Positions 52,713 to 63,140 of a stretch of 64,000 nucleotides of DNA are shown here, in pieces. Both the position numbers and the translations under genes were made by a program. The notes below the pieces were generated by a model. It was not told the origin of the DNA and made no database searches. It was given only the letters and a program-made list of their open reading frames with translations. Origin of the DNA: Porphyra umbilicalis (Eukaryota; Rhodophyta; Bangiophyceae; Bangiales; Bangiaceae); assembly GCA_002049455.2 (NCBI GenBank), contig KV918787.1, positions 248,001 through 312,000 of the forward strand, given 5' to 3'. The first letter of the stretch is position 1; each line of letters opens with the position of its first letter.

Positions 52713-54707
52713 ATTGTTGGGATGACTGACAGAGCAATTAACTTATCATGTGATGCAGTATTCAGCATAATGGTTGTGCATCGGGGGAGCGTCTCTTTTC
52801 GATGCTGCCATAGAATTCCGAGCTTCAGCACTGTAATGAGGCCTTTCGTTCTGCTCCTTCACTCTTCTGACCACGACGTCGTTGGGTCCCTTTCCTCTTT
52901 CCCAGTTGTTGTTGTGTCCCTTTGTCTTCTCCAGTTAAAGCGTCCCCATTGTCGGTCCCCATTTGGTATCTTCATCTTTGTCGTATGATTCTCAGCACAA
53001 AGAAATGGTCAGCAAGGCAGACAAGCGCAGCACCCGGCGCGCCGCCACACGCAGGGGGAGGTCGACAGCAGAGGCGATCAGATGCCTCAAGAAAAGAAGA
53101 ACAGAAGAGTAAACAAGCCGGCTGGGGCTCGGGGGGGGGACGGGGAAGGACGAGGAACACATTGAAGAAAAAACCTACCTGAGTGCAGCGCAACGTGCAT
53201 GGTGTGCGGAGGGGGGGAAGGGGGGGGGGAAAGAAATGGGCGGATGCGGCGCGCGGGGGCAAAGAAAGGGGCGGATGTGGCGAGCGCGTCCACGAGAGAG
53301 CACGGTGGTGCGGTGACGACGATGGAGGGGTGCTGTGAAAGGCCCGACGGAGGGGCGAGATGGCGAGACGACGGAAGAGGGCGGAGACGCGGTGCTGATA
53401 TGGCCGCAAAGATGCGCGCTGCTGACCATTTCGGGGCTCTTGTGTGCAGTACAGTGGGGGTTCCAGGAAGGCATCTGTAAACGCTTTTGGAGGAAGCTGT
53501 AATCGCTCGCATGTGTAATCCTTCTGGACCAGAGCGATCGTGGGCCATCGAATGCTGAAACGTGGATACGCGTGATTGGGCGTACAGATGGGATCATCCA
53601 ATCACATGGCCCAGAGGGTGACCATCAAACAGACCAGGGCCATCAATTTCATGCAACGTGGCTGCCTGAGCGTTGAGAACGCGAATGGATCCCTACTAGA
53701 AGCTTCGCTAATAAGGAAGTATCTTCTGAATTGGACGGAGGACTGCCCTCCAGAAAATCCCGAAACAAGACTGGCACATGATTTGGACGATTTTCTGTTT
53801 GGGCGCGGCAAGAAAATTCTAGGAACTGGCCTTGGAATTATCCTTGCCGACCTCCAGCATCAACCCTGTAGTCTTTTCCCGGGATGGTCTCGGGAACTGG
53901 TCAGGAACGGTTCCCAGGATTGTTCTTAAGATTGTCTCGCAGCATATCCAACAGTACGTTCGAAGGACGATTCTTCGAAACACACGCAGAAACTGATGTC
54001 AACGAGCGCAGCAAGCTAGGAACAGGATGTTGCTGCAAACTCCTCTCTGAAAAATGTGCGGCAAAGAACGAGGTTCCTGACCCAGTCCTTGCCTTGAAAC
54101 AGAAGGAGACACCATGCCCGAAGAAGGTCGCGCGCGCGTTCAAAGGATAGTCGTGCGAGGAGTTCGTCGCTGTTCGTGTGGAACGTACCCAGACCCATTC
54201 TTGTGAACGTGTTCTCCGGATGAGCTTGAAAGAAGTCCACGGAAGAGCTCCTCTGCATCCTCCGCGGCATTTCCCTCGCACTTTTACGCAGATGGTCCTT
54301 GCTCTTCTTCAGAGGTCGGTCCGACGGGAAGACGCTCAGATTTATGAGCAATACACCTCCGAGGCAGTCTTCGAGGCCAATCCACAGGACTGTTCCTATG
54401 ACGGCGGTGTATGACGGTCCCGTGCTGTTTCTTGGCGCGATATGCGAATGGTGGCAGAAATAAATTTAATACGACAAATAGGAACAAGTAAGAGTAACAT
54501 GATACAGGTACGACAGTAAAAGGGATAAAAAGAGAAAACAAAAACTGCACCCTCCACTCACTTGCAGAGATCTTCGTGGGACAGAGCTCGCCGGACAGGG
54601 CTCCTCAGATTCTCGGCAGAGCATGAAACCTGTATCTCTGTTGCCGAGGCAACAACACCCTTGTGCAGCCGTATTCAAGGCATGTCGCGGAGCATCACGT
54701 CAGAACA
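52713..54707. other. No supported gene
   Basis: Moderate-GC DNA. On the minus strand at about 53,180-53,200 an ATG is followed by 7 codons and a good donor (GTAGGT), which may be a first exon, but I cannot find its continuation. A plus-strand frame at 53,576-53,929 has no recognised domain. Confidence 0.35.
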
Positions 54708-55472
54708 TTAGTCTGAGTCTTCGTCAGATAGATCAATGTCACCGGCCTTCAGGTCTTTGAGCTCATCGCGCATGCAGCGTACGACGCCCTTGCGAGCCTC
54801 AGCGCTCTCAGGGCGTAAAAACTTGGGGTACGCGGCGTCGTCCACATATTTCTTTAAGCAAGCCGCAGCACCTTCACGCACAGATGTCCACACCTCGCTC
54901 GGGTCCAACAACAGGAGCTACCCTACTATAGAACCGGCAGCTCCATTCATGTCCAGCGCTCGCTCCATTTCCTGACTGCCGTCCTGCAGTTTCAGGCGGT
55001 ACCCAATGTTGCTTCCACTGGCCAGGGCAGCAGGCTGCGGGACTGGAGCGGTGTCGTTCACGCCGTGGGCCAAAACAACGCGTTCTAACGTGGCCTCTTT
55101 CACGTCAGCGTCCATGTATACCCCCAGGGTACGATAGGCAAGCAGTCGGGCCGATGCGCGTCGGCGATTGCATCGTGTTCGTAGACCCTTTCTCAGCGCA
55201 GCTCGCACTTCACGCCGTTTCTGGGACCATCCGTTCGCGCCGTGGTCAATCTTTCCGACGCACTTCTCAACCGCCTTGTTCACAACAGCGCGCAGGGGGC
55301 GAGTGCAGTCTCGATTGGGGCCTTCCAGTTGTCCCGTCGGGGCGAGCCACGACAGGCAGTCATGTTCAGGCGAGTCAGCTGCGCTGCCATTCAGACCAGG
55401 GTTCACAGATCCATTTCGTATCTTCTTGAGCATAGCTTGGCCGTACCTGGTGAACAGGCGGCTAACCTCATC
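54708..55472 (-). CDS. Unrecognised protein, 3' exon with an in-frame stop
   Basis: The minus strand at 55,473-55,487 reads cttgtctcctgtag, a good acceptor. From there the frame reads DEVSRLFTRYGQAMLKKIRN and continues for about 184 codons to a TAG at 54,918-54,920. The same frame then resumes without a break (LLLLDPSEVWTSVREGAAAC) to an acidic end, IDLSDEDSD, and a stop at 54,708. The part after the TAG looks as protein-like as the part before, including helical, charged segments. The internal stop may therefore be a recent mutation, a sequencing error, readthrough, or part of an unrecognised intron. No family is recognised; no membrane segment or signal peptide is seen. Confidence 0.45.
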
Positions 55473-55487
55473 CTACAGGAGACAAGC

Positions 55488-56759
55488 TCAACCAGCACGT
55501 AAGCATGGAAGGGGAATGAGGCGACACCGTCGCGTACGCACAACCAGCCATAAGCGAGCTTCTAAGTTAGGTCATACGTCGATGCAGCGCGCCTTGTGAC
55601 GTTGCTCAGCAACGACAGCGCATCGCATGACCACATGCAGCCACCTGCTCCGTATCCAACAGCACTCAAGAACGTACCCCGTGAGAGCTCCATACACTCA
55701 AGAAAAAGGCAGCATCGACAGCAGGTGAGCTGGCACCCGGTGAGCCATGCGGCGTGCCGGTGTCGTCTTCGACGTCAAATTCAACCATCGTCGCGTTCGT
55801 ACTCAAGCGGATGGCTGCAATAGCGTCTCACTGGATGAAGGGCAAAGCGTTCAGCTCCAGATAGCCACGGCAGTCCACAGAGCCAAACAGGACAACTGGT
55901 GCCCGTAAAGGATTAGCAAGCGCGTGCATCAGAGCATACCACATGCGGTGCGCTCAAAACGCGGTAACTGCGTTCGCGCACCTCCACCTGCACCTGCGTG
56001 CACCTCCGAAGTATCCGGGCGGCCACGGATTGCACATCAGACCGATGAAATTTCACCAGCCACGCCCCACAGTGCCCTCTTGCAGTAAGTACGTTCTTTG
56101 GCGACCATTGGTCGAGACCGACTACGCCACAGTCTCGGAGACAGCCGCTGTGCCGAGAGCAAGGGAGGACCCCCGATGGCTACAGATGAGCAAATCAGAG
56201 CCTTCATTCCGCGCTATGCGCTTGAGCAGTACTTCTAGGTAAACTTCTTCAGCTGGTCCTTCGCGAGGCTCACAAATTACTCCATTGTTTAAAATTTCGC
56301 GGGGAGATATGCCGTTATCCGGCCTCTGAATAGCGGCCGACGAATGATCTCGATTCAGCCGTCGTCCCCGTCCATGCCGAGGGCGAATCTCGCGGAGCCA
56401 CACATTTGGGGGTCGCTAGGAAGCGCCGCAGGGAGGGGCTCGCTGCGCGCGCGCTGTGCGGGTGCGGGCAGGGCGGGTGTTTCATTCGTGAACAGGCGCT
56501 CGCCGAGCGGTGCGTGGCGCCCAGTCCGTGCTTCCCCGTCACCGTCGTTAGACCTCCCCCTTCGTCGTCACTGTTTTGCACACCACTTTTATCTCGCACA
56601 CGCGCTGTTCGATACATTTTCTCTCGCTGTCGCATCCTGAGACACCTCCACGATCCCCTCTCGCTCGATCCTTTCTAGCTCCACCCAGTCGCGTGATATC
56701 ATACCCCCAGTGCGGCGCGATCATTGTTTACTCGCTGGCCACTACGTGGAGGCCAGCCG
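55488..56759. other. Probable upstream exons and a pyrimidine-rich leader, no supported gene
   Basis: A minus-strand frame at 56,122-56,403 (EPREGPAEEVYLEVLLKRIA) could be an earlier exon of the gene at 54,708, but no splice pair fits clearly. The plus strand at 56,570-56,700 is pyrimidine-rich. Confidence 0.35.
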
Positions 56760-57402
56760 GATCGCGGCCCGCCCCTCTGTCGGGCAGGGCCGCGCATCCA
56801 CGCCGTCGAAAGGCGCGTCCCGCTCACGCGGCCGACCGCCGTCGTCGCCTGTGGGCCGCCTCTGCCGACAGGCGGCCCCTGGACACTGTTTGGGCCGCCT
56901 CTGCGGACAGGCGGCCCCGGTGTGAATCGGAGTCGGCCACCTTCGGGGCGTGCCGGCTGGATCGTGGCCCGTCCCTCTGTCGGGCTGGGCCGCGCATCCA
57001 CGCCGTCGACAGGCGCGTCCCGCTCACGCGGCCGACCGCCGTCGTCGCCTGTGGGCCGCCTCTGCCGACAGGCGGCCCGTGGACACTGTTTGGGCCGCCT
57101 CTGTGGACAGGCGGCCCCGGTGTGAATCGGAGTCGGCCACCTCCGGGGCGTGCCGGCTGGATCGTGGCGCGCCCCTCTGGCGGGCAGGGCCGCGCATCCC
57201 TGCCGTCGACAGGCGCGTCCCGCTCACGCGGCCGACCGCCGTCGTCGCCTGTGGGCCGCCTCTGCCGACAGGCGGCCCCTGGACACTGTTTGGGCCGCCT
57301 CTGTGGACAGGCGGCCCCGGTGTGAATTGGTGTCGGCCACCTTCGGGGCGCGCCGGCTGGGCCACGGCCCGTCCCTCTGTCGGGCAGGGCCGTGCATCCC
57401 TC
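56760..57402. repeat. 200-bp tandem repeat, 3.2 copies
   Basis: Units start near 56,760, 56,960, 57,160 and 57,360, each with cgcgcatccacgccgtcgaa-like and cctctgccgacaggcggccc segments. Within each unit a shorter segment (gggccgcctctg.ggacaggcggcccc) occurs twice. The array ends 80 bases before the ORF at 57,482, so it may lie in that gene's promoter or leader. Confidence 0.9.
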
Positions 57403-57481
57403 TTTCGGTTAGGCTGTCTGCGTGCCGCGTGCCTTTAAGAGAGCATTGGCACGGCGCCGACGCCGCAGCGTGCCACCGACC

Positions 57482-60400
57482 ATGACAAAAGACGGGGCCC
57501 ACTCTGATGAGATCGGCGACAACGGCGTAATGAGCGGATCGGACGAGACGGCTGGGCGGGGGGCCAACTATGCCCGTGGCCAGCGGCGCCGATTCGCCCG
57601 AGCACAGGTGCACGCCGCACGTATCGTCGCTGAGGCGCTTCGGATGGCCCAGGCGGCTGCAGCAGCCGCCGACGCATTGCAAGCCCCGGGTCGAGACGCG
57701 GATTTGCACGCGCCTCGGAGCGGTGACTCCGGGCCCCGGCTGTTTGAGCCAGGCGGCGCTGTTCGTGGCGCCAATGGCCGCACAGTCGATGCCAGCGTGC
57801 GTGGCGGCGGTGGCACGCTGATCCATCTCCCCAACCGGCGCGGACTGGACGGGGCCCGATCAGGCCTCCAAGATCGACAATCAAGAAAGAGCAGCCGCAC
57901 TGACGGGCCGTCGCGCGGCCAAGCGGCATCAGATGTGGTGCAAGGGCCCAACGCTTCCCTCCGAGCGCGTGACCCCGCCGGGTCTGAAGCGCGGGTGCCG
58001 CAATGGCCACGCTTTGCTGCGGCGGTCGCGGCATCGGGTGGGGTGAGAGATCACGCTCGTCACGCCGGCCTGTTGGTGTCGGAACGAGCTTCTGCTCGAA
58101 CCGAGCACGCGATTGGATCGGGCCCTGCTCCACCGTCCATTGCATCTCCGTTTGCCTCGGTCATCCAAGGGGCTCGTGGAACGCTGATTGGCTCCGTCGG
58201 CGGGCTATCTCCCGGGCAACTGACAATGGCCGTTGCTGCGCTCGAGTTTGCTGGCCCGAGCTTCCTGCCAGACGATTCGCGATTGAAAGTTATGCGGGAC
58301 TGCTCGGCGGGGTGTGGCAACGTGGTGGGTCTTGATTCGACGATGCTAGGCTCTGTAAGCATGCTGCAAGGTGGGGGCTCTGTTTCGCAGGCGGCTCGAT
58401 TTCTCCTCCAGGGCCTCCTTGCACATGCATGCGATGGAGGATGCCGCCCCGCGCCACGCCCGCCGCCTCCACCGGTGGGATCACCACCTAACCGGCTCGC
58501 GCCATCTCGCCGACCCCGGCCCCCGCAACTCAACGATTCGCCGTCGACGACCCCGGCGCCTATTTCGTCGCCGACCAAGCGCCACCGCGGTGAAGGTTAC
58601 CCTCGACCAGAGCTGCAGCGGACTGCGGAGCGTGCTGACGCCTCGGGTGAGCATACAGGGCCCAACGCTTCTGCCTCGGAGGGGCCGTGGCTCTTTCCCC
58701 GCAATGCCGAGCGCCGCGTTGAGCTTTCGAGTGGAGACGCTCAGTCTGTTCGTGGCAGGAGCTCATTGTCCCAGCGGGTTGTCGATGGTGTTTTCTTTTG
58801 GTTCCTCTCCCGGGCGGTCACGTCGCGATCGCGTGGCGGCGCCCGTGTTTTGTCTTCTATGACTGCTGACGCGTTCGTCGGCGCCGCGGCTGGCAAGTCG
58901 TGGGGTGTGCGCCTTGGGAGCAAGGCGATTAGGGACGGCATGGTTCTGAGCGGAGGAATGACGGTGATGCCTGTGCGTTCCGGCAACGTGTGGTGGGGGG
59001 TGGTCCTGAGAGACTTGGACCAAGTTTTGCCGGTGTTAGTGCGCTACATGCGGCGTGAGACGGACGCCGCCGAGGTCCTGAACTCGGCCAACGGCGCGAT
59101 AGTGGTCATAGACACCTCTGGAGTTGGCGAGGGGGATGGGGGCTGGAATGAGTGTGTGCTGCAGGGGTTCATCAAGATGCTGGCCGTCGTTGTGGCGCAG
59201 GTTCACTCCATCGACACGGACTATTGCTTCCGCGTTGAGAGCAACTTGAGAACTATGCTGCCTGTGTCGGTCATTGCGCCGCGGCGGAGCGACGCGCGCG
59301 AGACAGCCGACAACCTCCTGGCGTACGTCGCTCTTCTGTTCGGCGCACCCAACGACGCTAGCAGGCGAGATTTCTTGGACCCGCACTCTTCCAAGTGGCA
59401 GCAGGCGGCATACGCCCCTGACTTCCGTCATCGCCTCCGGCACCTGCTCGTGGCTCATTACCCTGTGCATGACCAGCTCAAGGAGGAAGAGCAGGCTGAT
59501 GCGATTTTGAGTGGACGCGCTGCTGACAACCCCGACGATAGCGATTGCGGCGGTAGCTCTTGCCGAGATGCTCATATGGGCGACCGCGACGGTAGCCATG
59601 ACGACGACGACGAGAGGCCAGGATCGGGGCGGGACGCACGACACAGTAAGGGACGCAGCCGCCGCGGCGGATCTGGTGGTAGTGGCGGTAGCAGTGGCAG
59701 AGGCGGTCGACGAGCAGGTGCTGCCAGCGGCGGACGCCATACTGACCATAGCCAACGTCGAGGCCAAAGCGGTGGCCAACGGCGGCCTGATGCTCGTTTC
59801 GGCGCAGGTGATCAAGTCCCAGCTCGTCTGGGCGCTGACGGTGGACGGGGTAGCAGAGGTCAAGGTGGCAGTCACGGTCGATCTGATAGGCATGTTGGCG
59901 GAGACGGTCAAGTCGCCGTTCGTGCTGGTCGTGGTGATGATGGCGGACGGGGTGTTGCAAGTCAAGGTGCGGGCGGCGATTGCCATCAGCTTGGTGGTCG
60001 CGTTGGTAGCCTCGTTGATGAGGCAGGTGGCGCCGGTGGTGGTGGCGACGGTGGCCGTCGTGGTCACGGTCCAGATCAAGGCGGCGGTCGCGGTCGCGCT
60101 GACGGGCGAGTTGGCGGAGACGATCAAGTCGCCGCTCGTGCTGGTCGTGGTGATGATGGCGGTCGGGGTGTTGCACGTCAAGCTGCGGGCGGCGATTGCC
60201 GTCAGTCTGGTGTTCGTGTTGATAGCCACGTTGATGAGGCAGGTGGCGACGGTGGCCGTCGTGTTCCCGGTCCAGGTCGAGGCAGCGGTCGCGGTCGCGC
60301 TGACGGGCGAGTTGGAGGCGACGATGGAGTCGTAGGTGGTGCGGGTCGTGGCGCTTATGATCGAAGAGATGGTCAAGGTGCCGCTCGAGGCGGCGGGCGC

Positions 60401-60766
60401 TGTGGGCCTGATGCTCAAGTTGGTGGTCACGATGCAGTGGCAGGTGGTGCCGGCCGTATTGGCGATGGTGGCCGAGGTGGTCACGGTCCAGGTCAAGGCG
60501 GCGCTCGCGGTCGCGCTGACGAGCGAGTTGGCGGAGCGATCAAGTCGCAGTTCGTGCAGGTCGTGGTGATGATGGCGGACGGGCTTTTGCGCGTCGAGGT
60601 GCGGGCGGCGATTGCCATCAGTTTGGTGGTCGCGTTGGTAGCCACGTTGATGAGGCAGGTGGCGCCGGTGGTGGTGGCGACGGTGGCCGACGTGGTCACG
60701 GTCCAGCGCGAGGCGGCGGTCGCGGTCGTGCTGATGGGCGAGTTGGCGGCGACGGTGGAGTCTTAA
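57482..60766 (+). CDS. Large protein with possible Ulp1-like domain and Gly-rich repeat tail
   Basis: The ATG at 57,482 (MTKDGAHSDEIGDNG) follows a cgaccATGA context. Residues 1-410 are Ala/Gly/Pro-rich with a globular patch (LTMAVAALEFAGPSFLPDDS). Residues about 420-680 are ordered: a helical VVDGVFFWFLSRAV, then MTVMPVRSGNVWWGVVLRDL, then GAIVVIDTSG, then a helix-rich end. The order resembles a C48/Ulp1 SUMO-protease fold, but the catalytic His and Cys are not at the expected places, so I offer this with low confidence. From about residue 720 the protein is built of Gly/Asp/Arg-rich 36-residue repeats. Near 60,533 a one-base loss relative to neighbouring units shifts the frame. The same Gly-rich reading resumes in other frames and leads into the JmjC ORF, so both may be one gene. 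Confidence 0.55.
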   Translation: MTKDGAHSDEIGDNGVMSGSDETAGRGANYARGQRRRFARAQVHAARIVAEALRMAQAAAAAADALQAPGRDADLHAPRSGDSGPRLFEPGGAVRGANGRTVDASVRGGGGTLIHLPNRRGLDGARSGLQDRQSRKSSRTDGPSRGQAASDVVQGPNASLRARDPAGSEARVPQWPRFAAAVAASGGVRDHARHAGLLVSERASARTEHAIGSGPAPPSIASPFASVIQGARGTLIGSVGGLSPGQLTMAVAALEFAGPSFLPDDSRLKVMRDCSAGCGNVVGLDSTMLGSVSMLQGGGSVSQAARFLLQGLLAHACDGGCRPAPRPPPPPVGSPPNRLAPSRRPRPPQLNDSPSTTPAPISSPTKRHRGEGYPRPELQRTAERADASGEHTGPNASASEGPWLFPRNAERRVELSSGDAQSVRGRSSLSQRVVDGVFFWFLSRAVTSRSRGGARVLSSMTADAFVGAAAGKSWGVRLGSKAIRDGMVLSGGMTVMPVRSGNVWWGVVLRDLDQVLPVLVRYMRRETDAAEVLNSANGAIVVIDTSGVGEGDGGWNECVLQGFIKMLAVVVAQVHSIDTDYCFRVESNLRTMLPVSVIAPRRSDARETADNLLAYVALLFGAPNDASRRDFLDPHSSKWQQAAYAPDFRHRLRHLLVAHYPVHDQLKEEEQADAILSGRAADNPDDSDCGGSSCRDAHMGDRDGSHDDDDERPGSGRDARHSKGRSRRGGSGGSGGSSGRGGRRAGAASGGRHTDHSQRRGQSGGQRRPDARFGAGDQVPARLGADGGRGSRGQGGSHGRSDRHVGGDGQVAVRAGRGDDGGRGVASQGAGGDCHQLGGRVGSLVDEAGGAGGGGDGGRRGHGPDQGGGRGRADGRVGGDDQVAARAGRGDDGGRGVARQAAGGDCRQSGVRVDSHVDEAGGDGGRRVPGPGRGSGRGRADGRVGGDDGVVGGAGRGAYDRRDGQGAARGGGRCGPDAQVGGHDAVAGGAGRIGDGGRGGHGPGQGGARGRADERVGGAIKSQFVQVVVMMADGLLRVEVRAAIAISLVVALVATLMRQVAPVVVATVADVVTVQREAAVAVVLMGELAATVES

Positions 60767-63140
60767 TTGGTGCGGGTCATGGCGCTTTTGATGAACGAGA
60801 TGGTCAAGGTGCCGCTCGAGGCGGCGGGCGCTTTGGGCCTGATGATCAGTTGGTGGTCACGATGCAGTGGCAGGTAGTGCCGGCCGTGTTGGCGACGGTG
60901 GCCGAGGTGGTTCCGGTCCAGGTCAAGGCGGCGGTCGCGGTCGGGCTGACGGGCGCGTTGGCGGAGACGACCAAGTCGCCGTTCGTGCTGGTCGTCGTAA
61001 TGATGGCGGACGGGGTTTTGCGGTCAAGGTGCGGGCGGCGATTGCCATCAGGTTGGTGGTCGCGTTGGTAGCCACGTTGATGAGGCAGGTGGCGCCGGTG
61101 GTGGTGGCGACGGTGGCCGTCGTGGTCACGGTCCAGCACAAGGCGGCGGTCGCGGTCGTGCTGATGGGCGAGTTGGCGGCGACATGGAGTCTAATTGGTG
61201 CGGGTCATGGCGCTTTGATGAACGAGATGGTCAAGGTGCCGCTCGAGGCGGCGGGCGCTGTGGGCCTGATGATCAAGTTCGTGGTCACGATGCAGTGGCA
61301 GGTGGTGCCGGCCGTATTGGCGACGGTGGCCGAGGTGGTCACGGTCCAGGTCGGGCGGCGGTCGCGGTCGGGCTGACGGGCGGTTGGCGGAGACGACCAA
61401 GTCGCTGTTCGTGCTGGTCGTCGTGATGATAGCGGACGGGGTTTTGCGCGTCAAGGTGCGGGCGGCGATGGCCATCAGGTTGGTGGTCGCGTTGGTCGCC
61501 ACGTTGATGAGGTAGGTGGCGCCGGTGTTGGTGGCGACGGTGGCCGTCAATGTCACGGTCCAGCACAAGGCGGCGGTCGCGGTCGTGCTGATGGGCGAGT
61601 TGGCGGCGACGATGGAGTCTTAATTGGTGCGGGTCATGGCGTTATTGATAAACGAGATGGTCAAGGCGCCGCTCGTGGCGGCGGGCGCTGTGGGCCTGAT
61701 GCTCAAGTTGGTGGTCACGATGCAGTGGCAGGTGGTGCCGGCCGTATTGGCGACGGTGGCCGTCGTGGTCACGGTCCAGTTCAAAGCAGCGGTCGCGGTC
61801 GCGCCGACGGGCGAGTTGGCGGAGACGATCAAGTTGCCGCTTTTGCTGGTCGTGGTGATGATGGCGGACGGGGTGTTGCACGTCAAGCTGCGGGCGGCGA
61901 TTGCCGTCAGTCTGGTGGTCGAGTTGATAGCCATGTTGATGAGGCAGGTGCTGCCGGTGGTGGTGGCGACGGTGGCCGTCGTGGTCACGGCCAAAGTGAA
62001 GGCCGCGGTCGCGGTCGCGCTGACGGGCAAGTTGGTGGCGACGATGGAGTCGTAGGTGGTGCTAGTCGTGGCGCTTATGATGGACGAGATGGTCAAGGTG
62101 CCGCTCGAGGCGGCGGGCGCTGTGGGCCTGATGATCAAGTTGGTGGTCACGATGCAGTGGCAGGTGGTGCCGGCCGTATTGGCGACGGCGGCCGTCATGG
62201 TGACGGTCCAGGTCAAGGCGGCGGTCGCGTCCGGGCTGACGGGCGCGTTGGCGGAGACGATCAAGTCGCCATTCGTGCTGGTCGTGGTGATGATGGCGGA
62301 CGGTGTGTTGCACGTCAAGGTGCGGGCAGCGATTGCCGTCAGTCTGGTGGTCGCGTTGGTAGCCACGTTGATGAGGCAGGTGGCGCCGGTGGTAGTGGCG
62401 ACGGTGGCCGTCGTGGTCACGGTTCAGCGCAAGGCGGCGGTCGCGGTCGCGCTGATGGTCTAGTTGGCAGAGACGATGGGGTCGCAGATGGTGCCGGTCG
62501 TGGCGCTAACGGTGGACGAGATCGTCAAGGTGCCGGTCGAGGCGGCGGACGCCGTCGCCCTGATGGTCGAGTTGGTGGTCACGATGCAGTGGCAGGTGGC
62601 GTCTGCCGTAATGGCGACGGTGGCCGAGTTGGACACATTCAAGAACAAGGTGGCAGACGCCGTCAGCCTGGTAGTCGAGTGGGGTATCATGACGATGTTG
62701 ATGACGATGAGGTACCTGGTGGTGCAGCAGGACGTGATCGTGATGATCAATGCCAAGGCGGAGGTCTCCGTCGGCCCTACGAACGAGGCGGCGGTGACAA
62801 TGAGGCCGCAGGTGAAGCTGGCCGTGGAGGTGATGGTGCACAAGGTAGTCAAGGTCATGGAAAAGGCGGCGGTCACGGTCGCCCCGATGATCGAGGTGGC
62901 CGTGACGACGACGTTGCACGTGGTGCTCATCGTGGCGCTGATGCTGGACGGGGTGGTCAAGGTCAACGTCAAGGCGGCGCACACCGTCGGCCTGTTGGTG
63001 AAGGTGGCGATGTCGACGAGGTCGCTGACGACGGGGTCGCACGTGATGCTCGTCGTTGTGCTGATGCTGGACGGGATGGTCAAGGTCAACGTCAAGGCGA
63101 CGCACGCTGTCGGCCTGTTGGTGAAGGTGGCGGCCTGAGG
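59650..63140. repeat. 108-bp tandem repeat with 432-bp higher-order unit
   Basis: The phrase gcggcgggcgctgtgggcc recurs at about 60,388, 60,820, 61,247, 61,680 and 62,110, a spacing of 427-433 bases. Each 432-bp unit holds four diverged 108-bp (36-codon) subunits. Units between 60,530 and 61,400 carry one- or two-base losses. The outer parts (before 60,000 and after 62,460) are more diverged, as expected for an array growing from the middle. Confidence 0.9.

Noticed and set aside
56760-57402. CRISPR-like array
   Set aside because: Units are 200 bp with no separate spacers; an ordinary tandem repeat in a eukaryotic context.
61624-63138. Hydrophobic Val/Ala/Met-rich plus-strand frames
   Set aside because: They are interrupted by TAG or TAA about every unit or two, while the Gly-rich frame one base away is continuous into the JmjC domain.
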